Below, in pieces: positions 1-7,126 of a DNA stretch of 64,000 nucleotides. The position numbers were made by a program, and so were the translations under genes. The first letter of the stretch is position 1. The number at the start of each line of letters is the position of its first letter. The stretch is taken from positions 2,232,001 through 2,296,000 of the forward strand of contig CBDDAA010000004.1 of NCBI GenBank assembly GCA_965224675.1. Reading direction: 5' to 3'. The notes below the pieces were generated by a model. The model made no database searches, was not told where the DNA came from, and saw only the letters and a program-made list of their open reading frames with translations. This DNA comes from UBA7957 sp965224675 (GTDB lineage: Bacteria > Pseudomonadota > Gammaproteobacteria > Granulosicoccales > Granulosicoccaceae).

Positions 1-900
1 GACCTTGATCAACAAGTCAAGGAGGGTTGGGAAGCCATTATTCAACATTATTTTGTCGGTGCAATTGTTCCCAACACAGGAGAGGTCAACACATTTTATA
101 GTAAGGCATTGAGATCACCGAAGCGTTATATCCTTGGGATGTTCAGCGAGGCGCAATCAATTGATGCGGGGCAGTCAGGTGAATTCAATATGACAACGTA
201 TCTGGGTCCAAAAGATCAAGAGCGATTGTCTGTAGTGGCTGAAAAATTGAATCTGGTTGTAGATTTTGGCTGGCTAACCATATTAGCTAATCCTATTTTT
301 TGGTTGCTGAAAAAAATTCATAGCTTTGTTGGAAACTGGGGTTGGTCAATCATCATTCTAACCATCATTATTAAAGCTTTTTTTTACAAACTATCAGAAG
401 CAAGCTACAAGTCCATGGCGCGTATGCGCAAATTGCAACCAAAAATAGCGGCCCTGAAAGAAAAATATGGTGACGATCGGCAATTGATGGGTCAAAAAAC
501 CATGGAATTATACAAGACTGAAAAAGTTAATCCAGTGGGTGGGTGCCTACCCATGATCGTTCAGATACCTGTTTTTATTGCACTTTATTGGGTTCTGTTG
601 GAAAGTGTTGAGCTACGCCAAGCGCCATGGATACTCTGGATAAAAGATATGTCTTTAAAGGATCCTTATTACGTCTTACCCGTGATTATGGGTGCTTCTC
701 AGTTTATCCAGCAAAGGCTAAGCCCCGCAATGACAACAGACCCGATTCAAGCCAAAGTATTTATGTTTCTTCCACTCATATTTACATTTTTCTTTGCATT
801 TTTCCCCGCTGGCCTTGTACTCTACTGGACGATAAGTAATACGCTGAATATTGCACAACAATTTTATATAACCCGATACGTTGTGGGCGTTGGAAAATAA
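1..900 (+). CDS. yidC: Membrane protein insertase YidC, C-terminal 299 residues (5' end outside window)
   Basis: YidC inserts and folds inner-membrane proteins with or without SecYEG. The open frame enters from base 1 with no start. Its first ~75 residues match the end of the periplasmic domain (the 'WEAIIQHYFVGAIVP' stretch), so only the N-terminal part is missing. The conserved five-helix core follows: an amphipathic segment with 'NPIFWLLKKIHSFVGNWGWSI', the cytoplasmic helical hairpin rich in Lys/Arg, and the signature 'GGCLPMIVQIPVFIALYWVL'. Family identity is clear. In most gammaproteobacteria mnmE (trmE) follows yidC directly. Here nothing resembling it follows, and the next 450 bases hold no convincing gene. 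Confidence 0.97.
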   Translation, partial: DLDQQVKEGWEAIIQHYFVGAIVPNTGEVNTFYSKALRSPKRYILGMFSEAQSIDAGQSGEFNMTTYLGPKDQERLSVVAEKLNLVVDFGWLTILANPIFWLLKKIHSFVGNWGWSIIILTIIIKAFFYKLSEASYKSMARMRKLQPKIAALKEKYGDDRQLMGQKTMELYKTEKVNPVGGCLPMIVQIPVFIALYWVLLESVELRQAPWILWIKDMSLKDPYYVLPVIMGASQFIQQRLSPAMTTDPIQAKVFMFLPLIFTFFFAFFPAGLVLYWTISNTLNIAQQFYITRYVVGVGK

Positions 901-1366
901 ATACTTAAGATGGGCAGAGAGACTGTCTAACAATTAAAAGTCACCTGCTACTCGCCTTCAATTAGTGCCAAGGGGCTCTCAGTTAATTTTACCGCCCTGT
1001 TGCGCCTGAAAAAGCGCGAGAACAAGGCATGAGCAATGATGTTTGGTCCCTCTAAATGAGCGACTAATTAACATGGTGTGGGGGTTTTCAGGTACAACCC
1101 GAAGGACCGATACTCATTTTCCTCCCAAACGCAACCTATGTCAGGCTCTAAATTTTTCTGTTCGGCATGAGCCACTTTCGCATGTGAGTACCGACGAAAA
1201 ATCCCCAGATTCTCAAGCCAAGACTACAAATCCTTCATTCGGCTTAGTAATTGCTAGTTTTAAGAAATAATTTTGGAAAATACCTGATGCTTGTAGAAAC
1301 AGGGTGTTATAAGGTTCCTTTTCTAAATACGTAAATACTGAAACCTTTAACATGGATGTTAGAGCA
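901..1366. other. Intergenic stretch after yidC, no supported gene
   Basis: About 470 bases without a convincing coding region. A 75-codon plus-strand frame (1043-1270) has no ribosome-binding site and an unremarkable composition, so I do not call it. I see no clear terminator hairpin with a T-run after yidC. The expected mnmE gene is absent. Confidence 0.5.
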
Positions 1367-2269
1367 ATGAAAATTAGAGCTAGAATCTATAAAACAATAC
1401 CAATTCTGGCACTGCTGTTGTTCTGTAATAACTCATTTCCAGCCCTGGATAGCAAGCTTGGTCAGATTTATCAACAAAATACCATCATTATCAAGCAGCT
1501 CGAAAATTTATCTCGTCTGATTAATATAAAAAATCGTCCGGTGGTGGCACAAACGGACGTAATTGATATTCCCTTATTGGTCCTTAAACAAATGGAGCTG
1601 GGTTTAATACTGGCTAAACAACTCGGTTCCGTCGAAAATTTTCCGATGCCAGATATGAACTCACTCGATGTAAATAAACTACTGATAGGCAATCAATTTA
1701 TCCTGGATAGACTGCCGGCGTTATTTCAACACTATCAAAAGCCCGTTTTGCCATTGTATTACAGTCGATTTTCGTTGCCTGAATTAGACGCCGAGATAAC
1801 CTCGTTAGACATATTTGATCAATTTCTTCGCATTGAAACATTACTTTTTAATGGCGAAGATGTCTTAGGTGCTAACGATGTATATGTTTTGGTACGCCAT
1901 ATACGCTCTTACCTGCCGGATGATTGCAAGATAGTGGAGAAAATAAACTCTGTATCGAATCCACTCATTATGGGTAAGCGACCCAGGGATGTTTATAAAC
2001 GAATACACGAGTATCTAAATATCACGCATAGAATAATGCCAATGATTAACCCTCAATTCAGACCCAATAGAATATTGCCTCATGATGTATTTGATCTGGC
2101 AATTATTGCAATGCGTGAAACAATGAGGCTATCACAACTACTCGGATACAAAACAGTCAATAAAACCGCTGTGGTAACGAATGATGAAACTATTACGCCT
2201 TCACATGTGTATAAAGCGGTAGTGGAGAATATAGAAATTCTGGAGTGTCTACAGTATGCAAATACTTGA
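1367..2269 (+). CDS. Exported protein of unknown function, paired with the sensor kinase downstream
   Basis: Not recognised by family. The 300-residue product opens with a clear signal peptide: basic start 'MKIRARIYK', then a hydrophobic core 'TIPILALLLFC', with likely cleavage after 'NNSFPA'. I prefer the ATG at 1367 to the in-frame ATG at 1352, because the former begins with the basic n-region and has an AGAG just upstream. The rest is helical, soluble and without cysteine pairs or known motifs, so a periplasmic or lipid-facing location is inferred. Its last 14 bases overlap the start of the membrane histidine kinase gene, so translation is probably coupled. A periplasmic accessory or ligand-sensing role for that kinase is inference only. 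Confidence 0.7.
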   Translation: MKIRARIYKTIPILALLLFCNNSFPALDSKLGQIYQQNTIIIKQLENLSRLINIKNRPVVAQTDVIDIPLLVLKQMELGLILAKQLGSVENFPMPDMNSLDVNKLLIGNQFILDRLPALFQHYQKPVLPLYYSRFSLPELDAEITSLDIFDQFLRIETLLFNGEDVLGANDVYVLVRHIRSYLPDDCKIVEKINSVSNPLIMGKRPRDVYKRIHEYLNITHRIMPMINPQFRPNRILPHDVFDLAIIAMRETMRLSQLLGYKTVNKTAVVTNDETITPSHVYKAVVENIEILECLQYANT

Positions 2270-3971
2270 TCCGATCAGTATGGCTGTAGAAAATGATGCC
2301 ATCAAACTGCGATTAACATCGATTGCCAACAGTCTGGCAATTCGCTCAGGCGCTTTTCCATTTTTAATTATGTTGGTAACAATTATCTTGTGTTTGTTAC
2401 CAACGCTCTATTGGGTGGATATACAATTTAGCATGGCCAGTGTGAAAGAGCCGTTTAACATTGAACGTATTGCCAGTTGGGAACTAAGCCCTGCGCATTT
2501 AATGGATGAACTATTTTACGCAGTCAGTGGAGGAATAGAGCATGCATTAATGGAGTGGAGTGCCGTCACCCTTGCGTTATTATGTGTGATAGTTGCATTT
2601 TCACATTACAATATTAGCCGTGACGCGACTGCGCCGGTTATCGGTCTGGCTTTATTCATGAGTGGCGCAATGGATATGTTCCATACCCTGGCTGCGACTC
2701 GATTAATTGATGCTGTCGCTGAGAACAGCAACCTGATCCCATTTACCTGGGCCATATCCAGAGGGGCAAATGCCACACTCTTGCTGATTGGCTTGATAAT
2801 ACTACTGGCTAACAAAAAAAAATATCTGAATATAAAGATGTCTCACCTTGTGATGGGCGCAATTATACTGCTGTTAGCTGGTTATGCAGTTACTCATTGG
2901 ATGGCATTGAGCGAAAACCTACCAACAACTCAATTTCCGGATAACTTATTTACCCGACCCTTCGATGTAGTGCCAATGGTTATATTCTGTTTGTGTATGC
3001 CTCTAGCGTGGCGTCTTTATGAAATTAACAATAGCTATTTAACGGCAACACTATTTATCAGTTTACTCGCTGATACATTTTGTGAAGCCTATATGGCTTT
3101 TGGATCAACCGCGTTATTTGATCATTATTTCAATAGTGCACATATTATTAAACTCTTCGGATATGCCTTGCCGTTTATAGGATATTTACTGGATTATCGA
3201 AAAATATTCATTGAAAAAAAGATCCAGGAAAATGAACTTATTCAGAATAATATTAAAATGGATAAGGCGATTGATAAATTGACTCAATCTAATGAACAAC
3301 TTGAGCGATTTGCTTTTATTTGCTCACATGATTTGCAAGAACCGGTTCGTATGGTTCTTAGTTTCAGCCAATTGTTGGACAAACGCCTCAACAAAGAACT
3401 GGACGACAAGAACCGTGAATACCTCAGCTATATTACCAATGGTGCTACGCAGACAAGGGATATGATTAACGATATTCTCGAATTTTGCCGCCTGGAGCAA
3501 AATCCTGATAGCAAGGAGATGGTCCCGCTTGCGGACATATGCAGGCAAGTTAGTGGCACACTCAAAATGGTAAGAGAGGAAAAACATGCGCATTTTCACT
3601 GGCCTGAAAAATTGCCTGAGATACCCGCTGTACGATCCCAGTTATTTCAGATCTTGCTTAATCTGGTAAATAATGGGCTAAAGTTTAATAAAAGCGACTT
3701 ACCGACCGTAAACATTTGTGTAATTGAAGATACTGATTATTGGCGCATTCTGGTCAAGGATAATGGTATTGGCATTGACGAACGATACCATGGAAAATTA
3801 TTTAAGATTTTCCAGCGCCTCAATACTAAATCAGAATTTCCTGGCACAGGTGTAGGTTTGGCTGTGTGCAAAAAAGCAGCCGAACACAATGGGGCCAACA
3901 TCACTATCGAATCCAAAGCAGGTGAGGGTAGTTGCTTTATTCTGCATTGGCCAAAACAGTTGAATATGTGA
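2256..3971 (+). CDS. Membrane-bound sensor histidine kinase with MASE-type N-terminal domain
   Basis: Two-component sensor kinase of 571 residues. Residues ~30-320 form a multi-helix membrane domain with about eight hydrophobic segments. It includes 'SGAMDMFHTLAATRLI', which resembles the 'hDhhHTL' signature of MASE3-type integral membrane sensors. A short coiled coil (~325-345) leads to the HisKA domain with the phospho-acceptor His358 in 'CSHDLQEP'. The HATPase domain follows with the N box 'LNLVNNGLKFNK', the G1 box 'DNGIGID' and the G2 box 'GTGVGLAV', so all catalytic boxes are present. There is no receiver domain. It overlaps the preceding exported-protein gene by 14 bases and is followed after 87 bases by a second, soluble kinase. 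An alternative start is the ATG at 2280. The stimulus is unknown. Confidence 0.9.
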   Translation: MQILDPISMAVENDAIKLRLTSIANSLAIRSGAFPFLIMLVTIILCLLPTLYWVDIQFSMASVKEPFNIERIASWELSPAHLMDELFYAVSGGIEHALMEWSAVTLALLCVIVAFSHYNISRDATAPVIGLALFMSGAMDMFHTLAATRLIDAVAENSNLIPFTWAISRGANATLLLIGLIILLANKKKYLNIKMSHLVMGAIILLLAGYAVTHWMALSENLPTTQFPDNLFTRPFDVVPMVIFCLCMPLAWRLYEINNSYLTATLFISLLADTFCEAYMAFGSTALFDHYFNSAHIIKLFGYALPFIGYLLDYRKIFIEKKIQENELIQNNIKMDKAIDKLTQSNEQLERFAFICSHDLQEPVRMVLSFSQLLDKRLNKELDDKNREYLSYITNGATQTRDMINDILEFCRLEQNPDSKEMVPLADICRQVSGTLKMVREEKHAHFHWPEKLPEIPAVRSQLFQILLNLVNNGLKFNKSDLPTVNICVIEDTDYWRILVKDNGIGIDERYHGKLFKIFQRLNTKSEFPGTGVGLAVCKKAAEHNGANITIESKAGEGSCFILHWPKQLNM

Positions 3972-4058
3972 TTTATAAAGTGATCTTGCTTGCTGCGGAT
4001 CGATTAACTAATGTGCTCTTTTTATGGAAAAATAATAGAGCTAACTGAGAGGGATGTA

Positions 4059-4802
4059 ATGACTGATATGTCAAATAACGACAGCGTAATAGCTGCAGAG
4101 GAGGATAGCGAACGCGAGTTTGTCTACAGCATTTCACATGATATGGGTGCCACACTTCGATCAATTATACAGTTCTCACAGTTGCTCAGTGTCCGTCTTA
4201 GTGACCGCCTCGACGAAAAAGAGACATACTGGTTACAGTTGATTCGTGAAAACGGCTTGAAGGCTCAAAAAATGGTCGATACACTGTTAGTATATTCTCG
4301 ATTGTCCAGTCAAAAAATGCCCGATAGTAAACTCAACTTGCACGATTTACTGAGAAGAGTCTTACACACACATAATGATGAGATTGAAAAAATAAAAGCC
4401 AGTATAGTAATATCCAATAGATTGACGGATATAGTCGGTTGTGAAGAACATCTATTTTTGCTATTAAGCAGCCTGATAGAAAACGCTTTGTTATACCAAC
4501 CTAAAGACAAACAACATAATGTAAAGTTGCATATAAGCTGTAATCAGATTAATGGGATGTTACAGATTTGTGTAGAAGACAACGGAATTGGTGTTCCAGA
4601 GGCTTATTGGCCAAGGTTAACTTTACCCTTTAAACGAATGCAGGCAGAAGAAGATTATCCTGGCCTGGGAATGGGCCTGGCCTTTTGTAAACAAATTACG
4701 AAATTGCATGGAGGAGCATTGAGCTTTGGATTATCCTCTATGAATGGATTTGCGGTAATTTACCGTGAACCGTGTAGGGAATTGTCTTCAGATCATCCAT
4801 GA
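4059..4802 (+). CDS. Soluble histidine kinase, HisKA plus HATPase only
   Basis: A 247-residue cytoplasmic kinase with almost no sensory part. After ~18 residues comes the dimerisation helix with acceptor His27 in 'SISHDMGATLRS'. The ATPase domain follows with 'LSSLIENALLY' (N box), 'VEDNGIGVP' (G1) and 'GLGMGLAFCKQ' (G2). The start at 4059 is chosen because GAGAGGGA lies just upstream; an in-frame ATG at 4011 lacks such a site. Its kinase core resembles that of the membrane kinase immediately upstream (HD..(E/A)..R.. H-box style), suggesting relatedness. With no input domain of its own it may act as a partner, phosphatase or heterodimer of its neighbour; this is inference. Confidence 0.85.
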   Translation: MTDMSNNDSVIAAEEDSEREFVYSISHDMGATLRSIIQFSQLLSVRLSDRLDEKETYWLQLIRENGLKAQKMVDTLLVYSRLSSQKMPDSKLNLHDLLRRVLHTHNDEIEKIKASIVISNRLTDIVGCEEHLFLLLSSLIENALLYQPKDKQHNVKLHISCNQINGMLQICVEDNGIGVPEAYWPRLTLPFKRMQAEEDYPGLGMGLAFCKQITKLHGGALSFGLSSMNGFAVIYREPCRELSSDHP

Positions 4803-4846
4803 AACGACCACTCTGTTTAGAAAAGGTGTCTGAATAGAGAAATAAC

Positions 4847-4986
4847 TTAGCAGCTGAAAGCCCTCTGATGGCACCATGCAGCGTTAAAGTCAGGCTAAAA
4901 TACTCATTTACACTCTGTAAACTGCATTTTTTCACCTGACTTTACCTCGCCTGGCACTCATTAGAGATTTTTCAACAGGCTGTTAG
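4847..4986. repeat. MITE-like inverted-repeat element, family 1, copy 1
   Basis: About 140 non-coding bases that closely match another stretch at 31987-32133. Shared blocks include CTCTGATGGCACCA, AAAATACTCATTTACACT, TGTAAACTGC and TTTTTTC, and GGCACTCAT. The right end reads TTTTTCAACAGGCTGTTAG; the left end (TTAGCAGCTGAAAG) is a decayed inverse of it. The centre carries the dyad TTTACAC..TGTAAA. The element lies between two convergent signalling genes and could fold into a long hairpin ending both transcripts. It has no coding capacity, so movement would need a transposase in trans. Confidence 0.75.
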
Positions 4987-5018
4987 TTGATCCCCCTCAG
5001 AGAGATTCATTGAACTTT

Positions 5019-5378
5019 CTATATCTGCTGAGCGACTGTGCAGAGTAGATGACCTGAGTCAAATGGTTTTTCTATGAACTCTGCAGCACCAAGCGCCATT
5101 GCTTTTTGTCTTAATCCTGGTTGTTTACTCGCGGTTATAAAAATGATAGGAACACTTGCGGTATTCTCTATTTCCTGAAAACGTTCTGATAACATCAAGC
5201 CATTCCCCCCAGGCAACATAATATCGAGTAATATTAAGTCTGGGACATAATTGCGGGCGGTAGTTGTTGCTACAACAGCATCATGAGCGATAGCTACATC
5301 GTAGCCATATGCTTCAAGGCGCACACACATTGCCTTGGCTATTTTTTTGTCATCTTCAACAATGAGTATTTTTTTCAT
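5019..5378 (-). CDS. Single-domain response regulator (CheY-like receiver)
   Basis: A 119-residue stand-alone receiver domain. Acidic pocket E8-D9-D10 in 'ILIVEDD', phosphorylation site Asp52 in 'LILLDIMLPGGNG', Thr82 in 'IIFITAS' and Lys104 in 'FIEKPF' are all present, so it should be phosphorylatable. No output domain follows. It lies 43 bases downstream of the receiver-kinase gene on the same strand and is probably co-transcribed with it. It may relay phosphate between the kinases of this island, or act by protein contact as CheY or DivK do. Which kinase feeds it cannot be told from sequence. Confidence 0.9.
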   Translation of the reverse strand: MKKILIVEDDKKIAKAMCVRLEAYGYDVAIAHDAVVATTTARNYVPDLILLDIMLPGGNGLMLSERFQEIENTASVPIIFITASKQPGLRQKAMALGAAEFIEKPFDSGHLLCTVAQQI

Positions 5379-5421
5379 AACACTGATTCCTTTTGTTGTT
5401 ATTGGTTATACAAAATCGCTA

Positions 5422-6690
5422 CTATCTGTTAATTTGTACAACATTGGGTTTGTTCAATGGAAGCGTAAAGGTAAATTCACTGCCCTTATCCATATTGCTA
5501 TGTACGACTACTTCTCCGTGATGAAGCTCAATGATTTCTTTAGTAATCGTTAAACCAAGTCCGAGGCCAGCTTCACTTGAATTCTCAGATCCCAAGCTGT
5601 TGTGTGCGGATTCAACTTGATATAGGCGGTTAAAAAGTTTTGGAATATTATCTGGATGGATTCCGCAACCTGTATCTACAACCGATATTTTCAAGTACTG
5701 TGGGCAGGATGTATCGATCTTTGAAAAAATAGAAATATCGCCACCTGAATGGGTAAATTTTATCGCATTGGTTAGTAAATTAGTTAAGACTTGCTCAATT
5801 CTTCTATGGTCCACCAAAACCTTAGGCAGTCCTTTAGCTAATTGCAATGAAATAATCAGTCCTTTTTCACTGACACTGGGTTGCATTAGTTGCGAGACTT
5901 TTACAATAAGTTCATTAATATCCACTGGAGCAAATTGAACCTTGAGTTTACCTGTCTCAATCCGTGTAACATCCAATAGATCGTTAATATCATTTGTCAT
6001 CTGTAAACAGCTTTCATTTACCAAACTCAGGTACTCTTTCTGATCCTCGCTTATTGGGCCAGCTATACCATCGAGTATTATATTTACAAATTCCTTCATC
6101 GAGGTTAGTGGTGTTTTTAACTCGTGCGACACAGTATGATAGAAGCGTGCAATCTCATCATGTTTTTTTGTCAATTCGAGATTCTTTTGCTCAAGTAAAT
6201 TGTTCTGACGCAGGATCTTGGTTTTTAACCGACTTTTTTCTACAACATTTGTTATGGATCGATTGAGTGATTCAGTGGATACAGCGCGCTTTGGAATATA
6301 GTCTGCAGCACCGTGTTTTAAAGCCTGAACGGCTATATTTTCATTTCCATGGCCCGTTAACATAATGACCGGCGTATCCTGATTATTGTCTTCTAAATAT
6401 TTTAGAAACTGCATACCGACAAGATCAGGTAGGAAATAATCAAGTAAAATACAATCGAACCTTTCTGACAAGCAAAGATTAATGCCATTTAGACCAAGGT
6501 TGGCTTCTGAAATACTATAAGCGGTTGGATCATCCTTCAATAAAAGTTGTCTAAATAACTCACGATCACTGTAATTATCATCAATGATCAATATGCGCAG
6601 AGTATCCTTAGACAAGTTGTTGTTAACCAGATAGCTAACAGAACTAACCGTTGGGCGGGTTTCTTTTTGAGTATTATTTAGATGAATCAT
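5422..6690 (-). CDS. Receiver-histidine kinase hybrid (REC-HisKA-HATPase)
   Basis: A 422-residue soluble protein with an N-terminal receiver (~residues 31-150; Asp84 in 'ILLDYFLPD', Lys134 in 'YIPKRA'). A coiled coil (~152-182) joins it to a histidine kinase core with His189 in 'HTVSHELKTPL', N box 'LTNLLTNAIKF', G1 'VVDTGCGI' and G2 'AGLGLGLTI'. The receiver-first arrangement means its kinase activity is probably gated by phosphorylation from another kinase. The start codon overlaps the stop of a small upstream ORF (ATGA, 6687-6690). A lone receiver follows 43 bases downstream, a likely phosphotransfer partner. Confidence 0.92.
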   Translation of the reverse strand: MIHLNNTQKETRPTVSSVSYLVNNNLSKDTLRILIIDDNYSDRELFRQLLLKDDPTAYSISEANLGLNGINLCLSERFDCILLDYFLPDLVGMQFLKYLEDNNQDTPVIMLTGHGNENIAVQALKHGAADYIPKRAVSTESLNRSITNVVEKSRLKTKILRQNNLLEQKNLELTKKHDEIARFYHTVSHELKTPLTSMKEFVNIILDGIAGPISEDQKEYLSLVNESCLQMTNDINDLLDVTRIETGKLKVQFAPVDINELIVKVSQLMQPSVSEKGLIISLQLAKGLPKVLVDHRRIEQVLTNLLTNAIKFTHSGGDISIFSKIDTSCPQYLKISVVDTGCGIHPDNIPKLFNRLYQVESAHNSLGSENSSEAGLGLGLTITKEIIELHHGEVVVHSNMDKGSEFTFTLPLNKPNVVQINR

Positions 6691-6950
6691 ATAGATCGGA
6701 TGCTTCCTTTATAATTATTATGATAGACAATGTAAAATCCATTTTTTCTATATGCATTTGCTATCGGCGATGAGTCAGGGATCTTCAGCATACCAATTCT
6801 GACATGCTTGCTGTATCTACTAAAACTCTCTATAACTTCACTTAAATTCCGGAGTCTCCTTGAATAGTGTGAGTCAGTTAGAGTTTTTTTAGTTATGAGG
6901 AAATAGGGTAACCCGACTGATTCCAGGGTCCTCCCTAGCAGTCTGTACAA
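6687..6950 (-). CDS. Small ORF of unknown function, possibly a gene remnant
   Basis: An 87-codon frame that can only start with TTG (6948-6950). The frame stays open for eight more codons upstream, but with no ATG before an in-frame stop. Its stop overlaps the ATG of the receiver-kinase gene by the ATGA arrangement, which suggests real translation coupling. The protein is basic, and its end, 'PIANAYRKNGFYIVYHNN', faintly recalls the closing helix and strand of GNAT acetyltransferases. That is too weak for a call. With its poor start and short length it may be the 3' remnant of a once longer gene whose end is kept for coupling. Confidence 0.35.
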   Translation of the reverse strand: MYRLLGRTLESVGLPYFLITKKTLTDSHYSRRLRNLSEVIESFSRYSKHVRIGMLKIPDSSPIANAYRKNGFYIVYHNNYKGSIRSI

Positions 6951-7126
6951 GTCTTTACAGAAAGGTGTATATTGCTACTATTTCCATTAAAACGGGATTG
7001 TGATGGATGAAAAATCAATAAACAAGAATCACCCTCCATCCTTTGAGTAAGATCTGCTTGGCCTAGCTATGACATAAATACGGGCCAGGCAGGGAAGGGT
7101 TCATTTCTACATATAGATCAAATCTA

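Noticed and set aside
1043..1270. 75-codon plus-strand frame after yidC
   Set aside because: No ribosome-binding site, no recognisable motif, and it lies in a gap with remnant-like composition.
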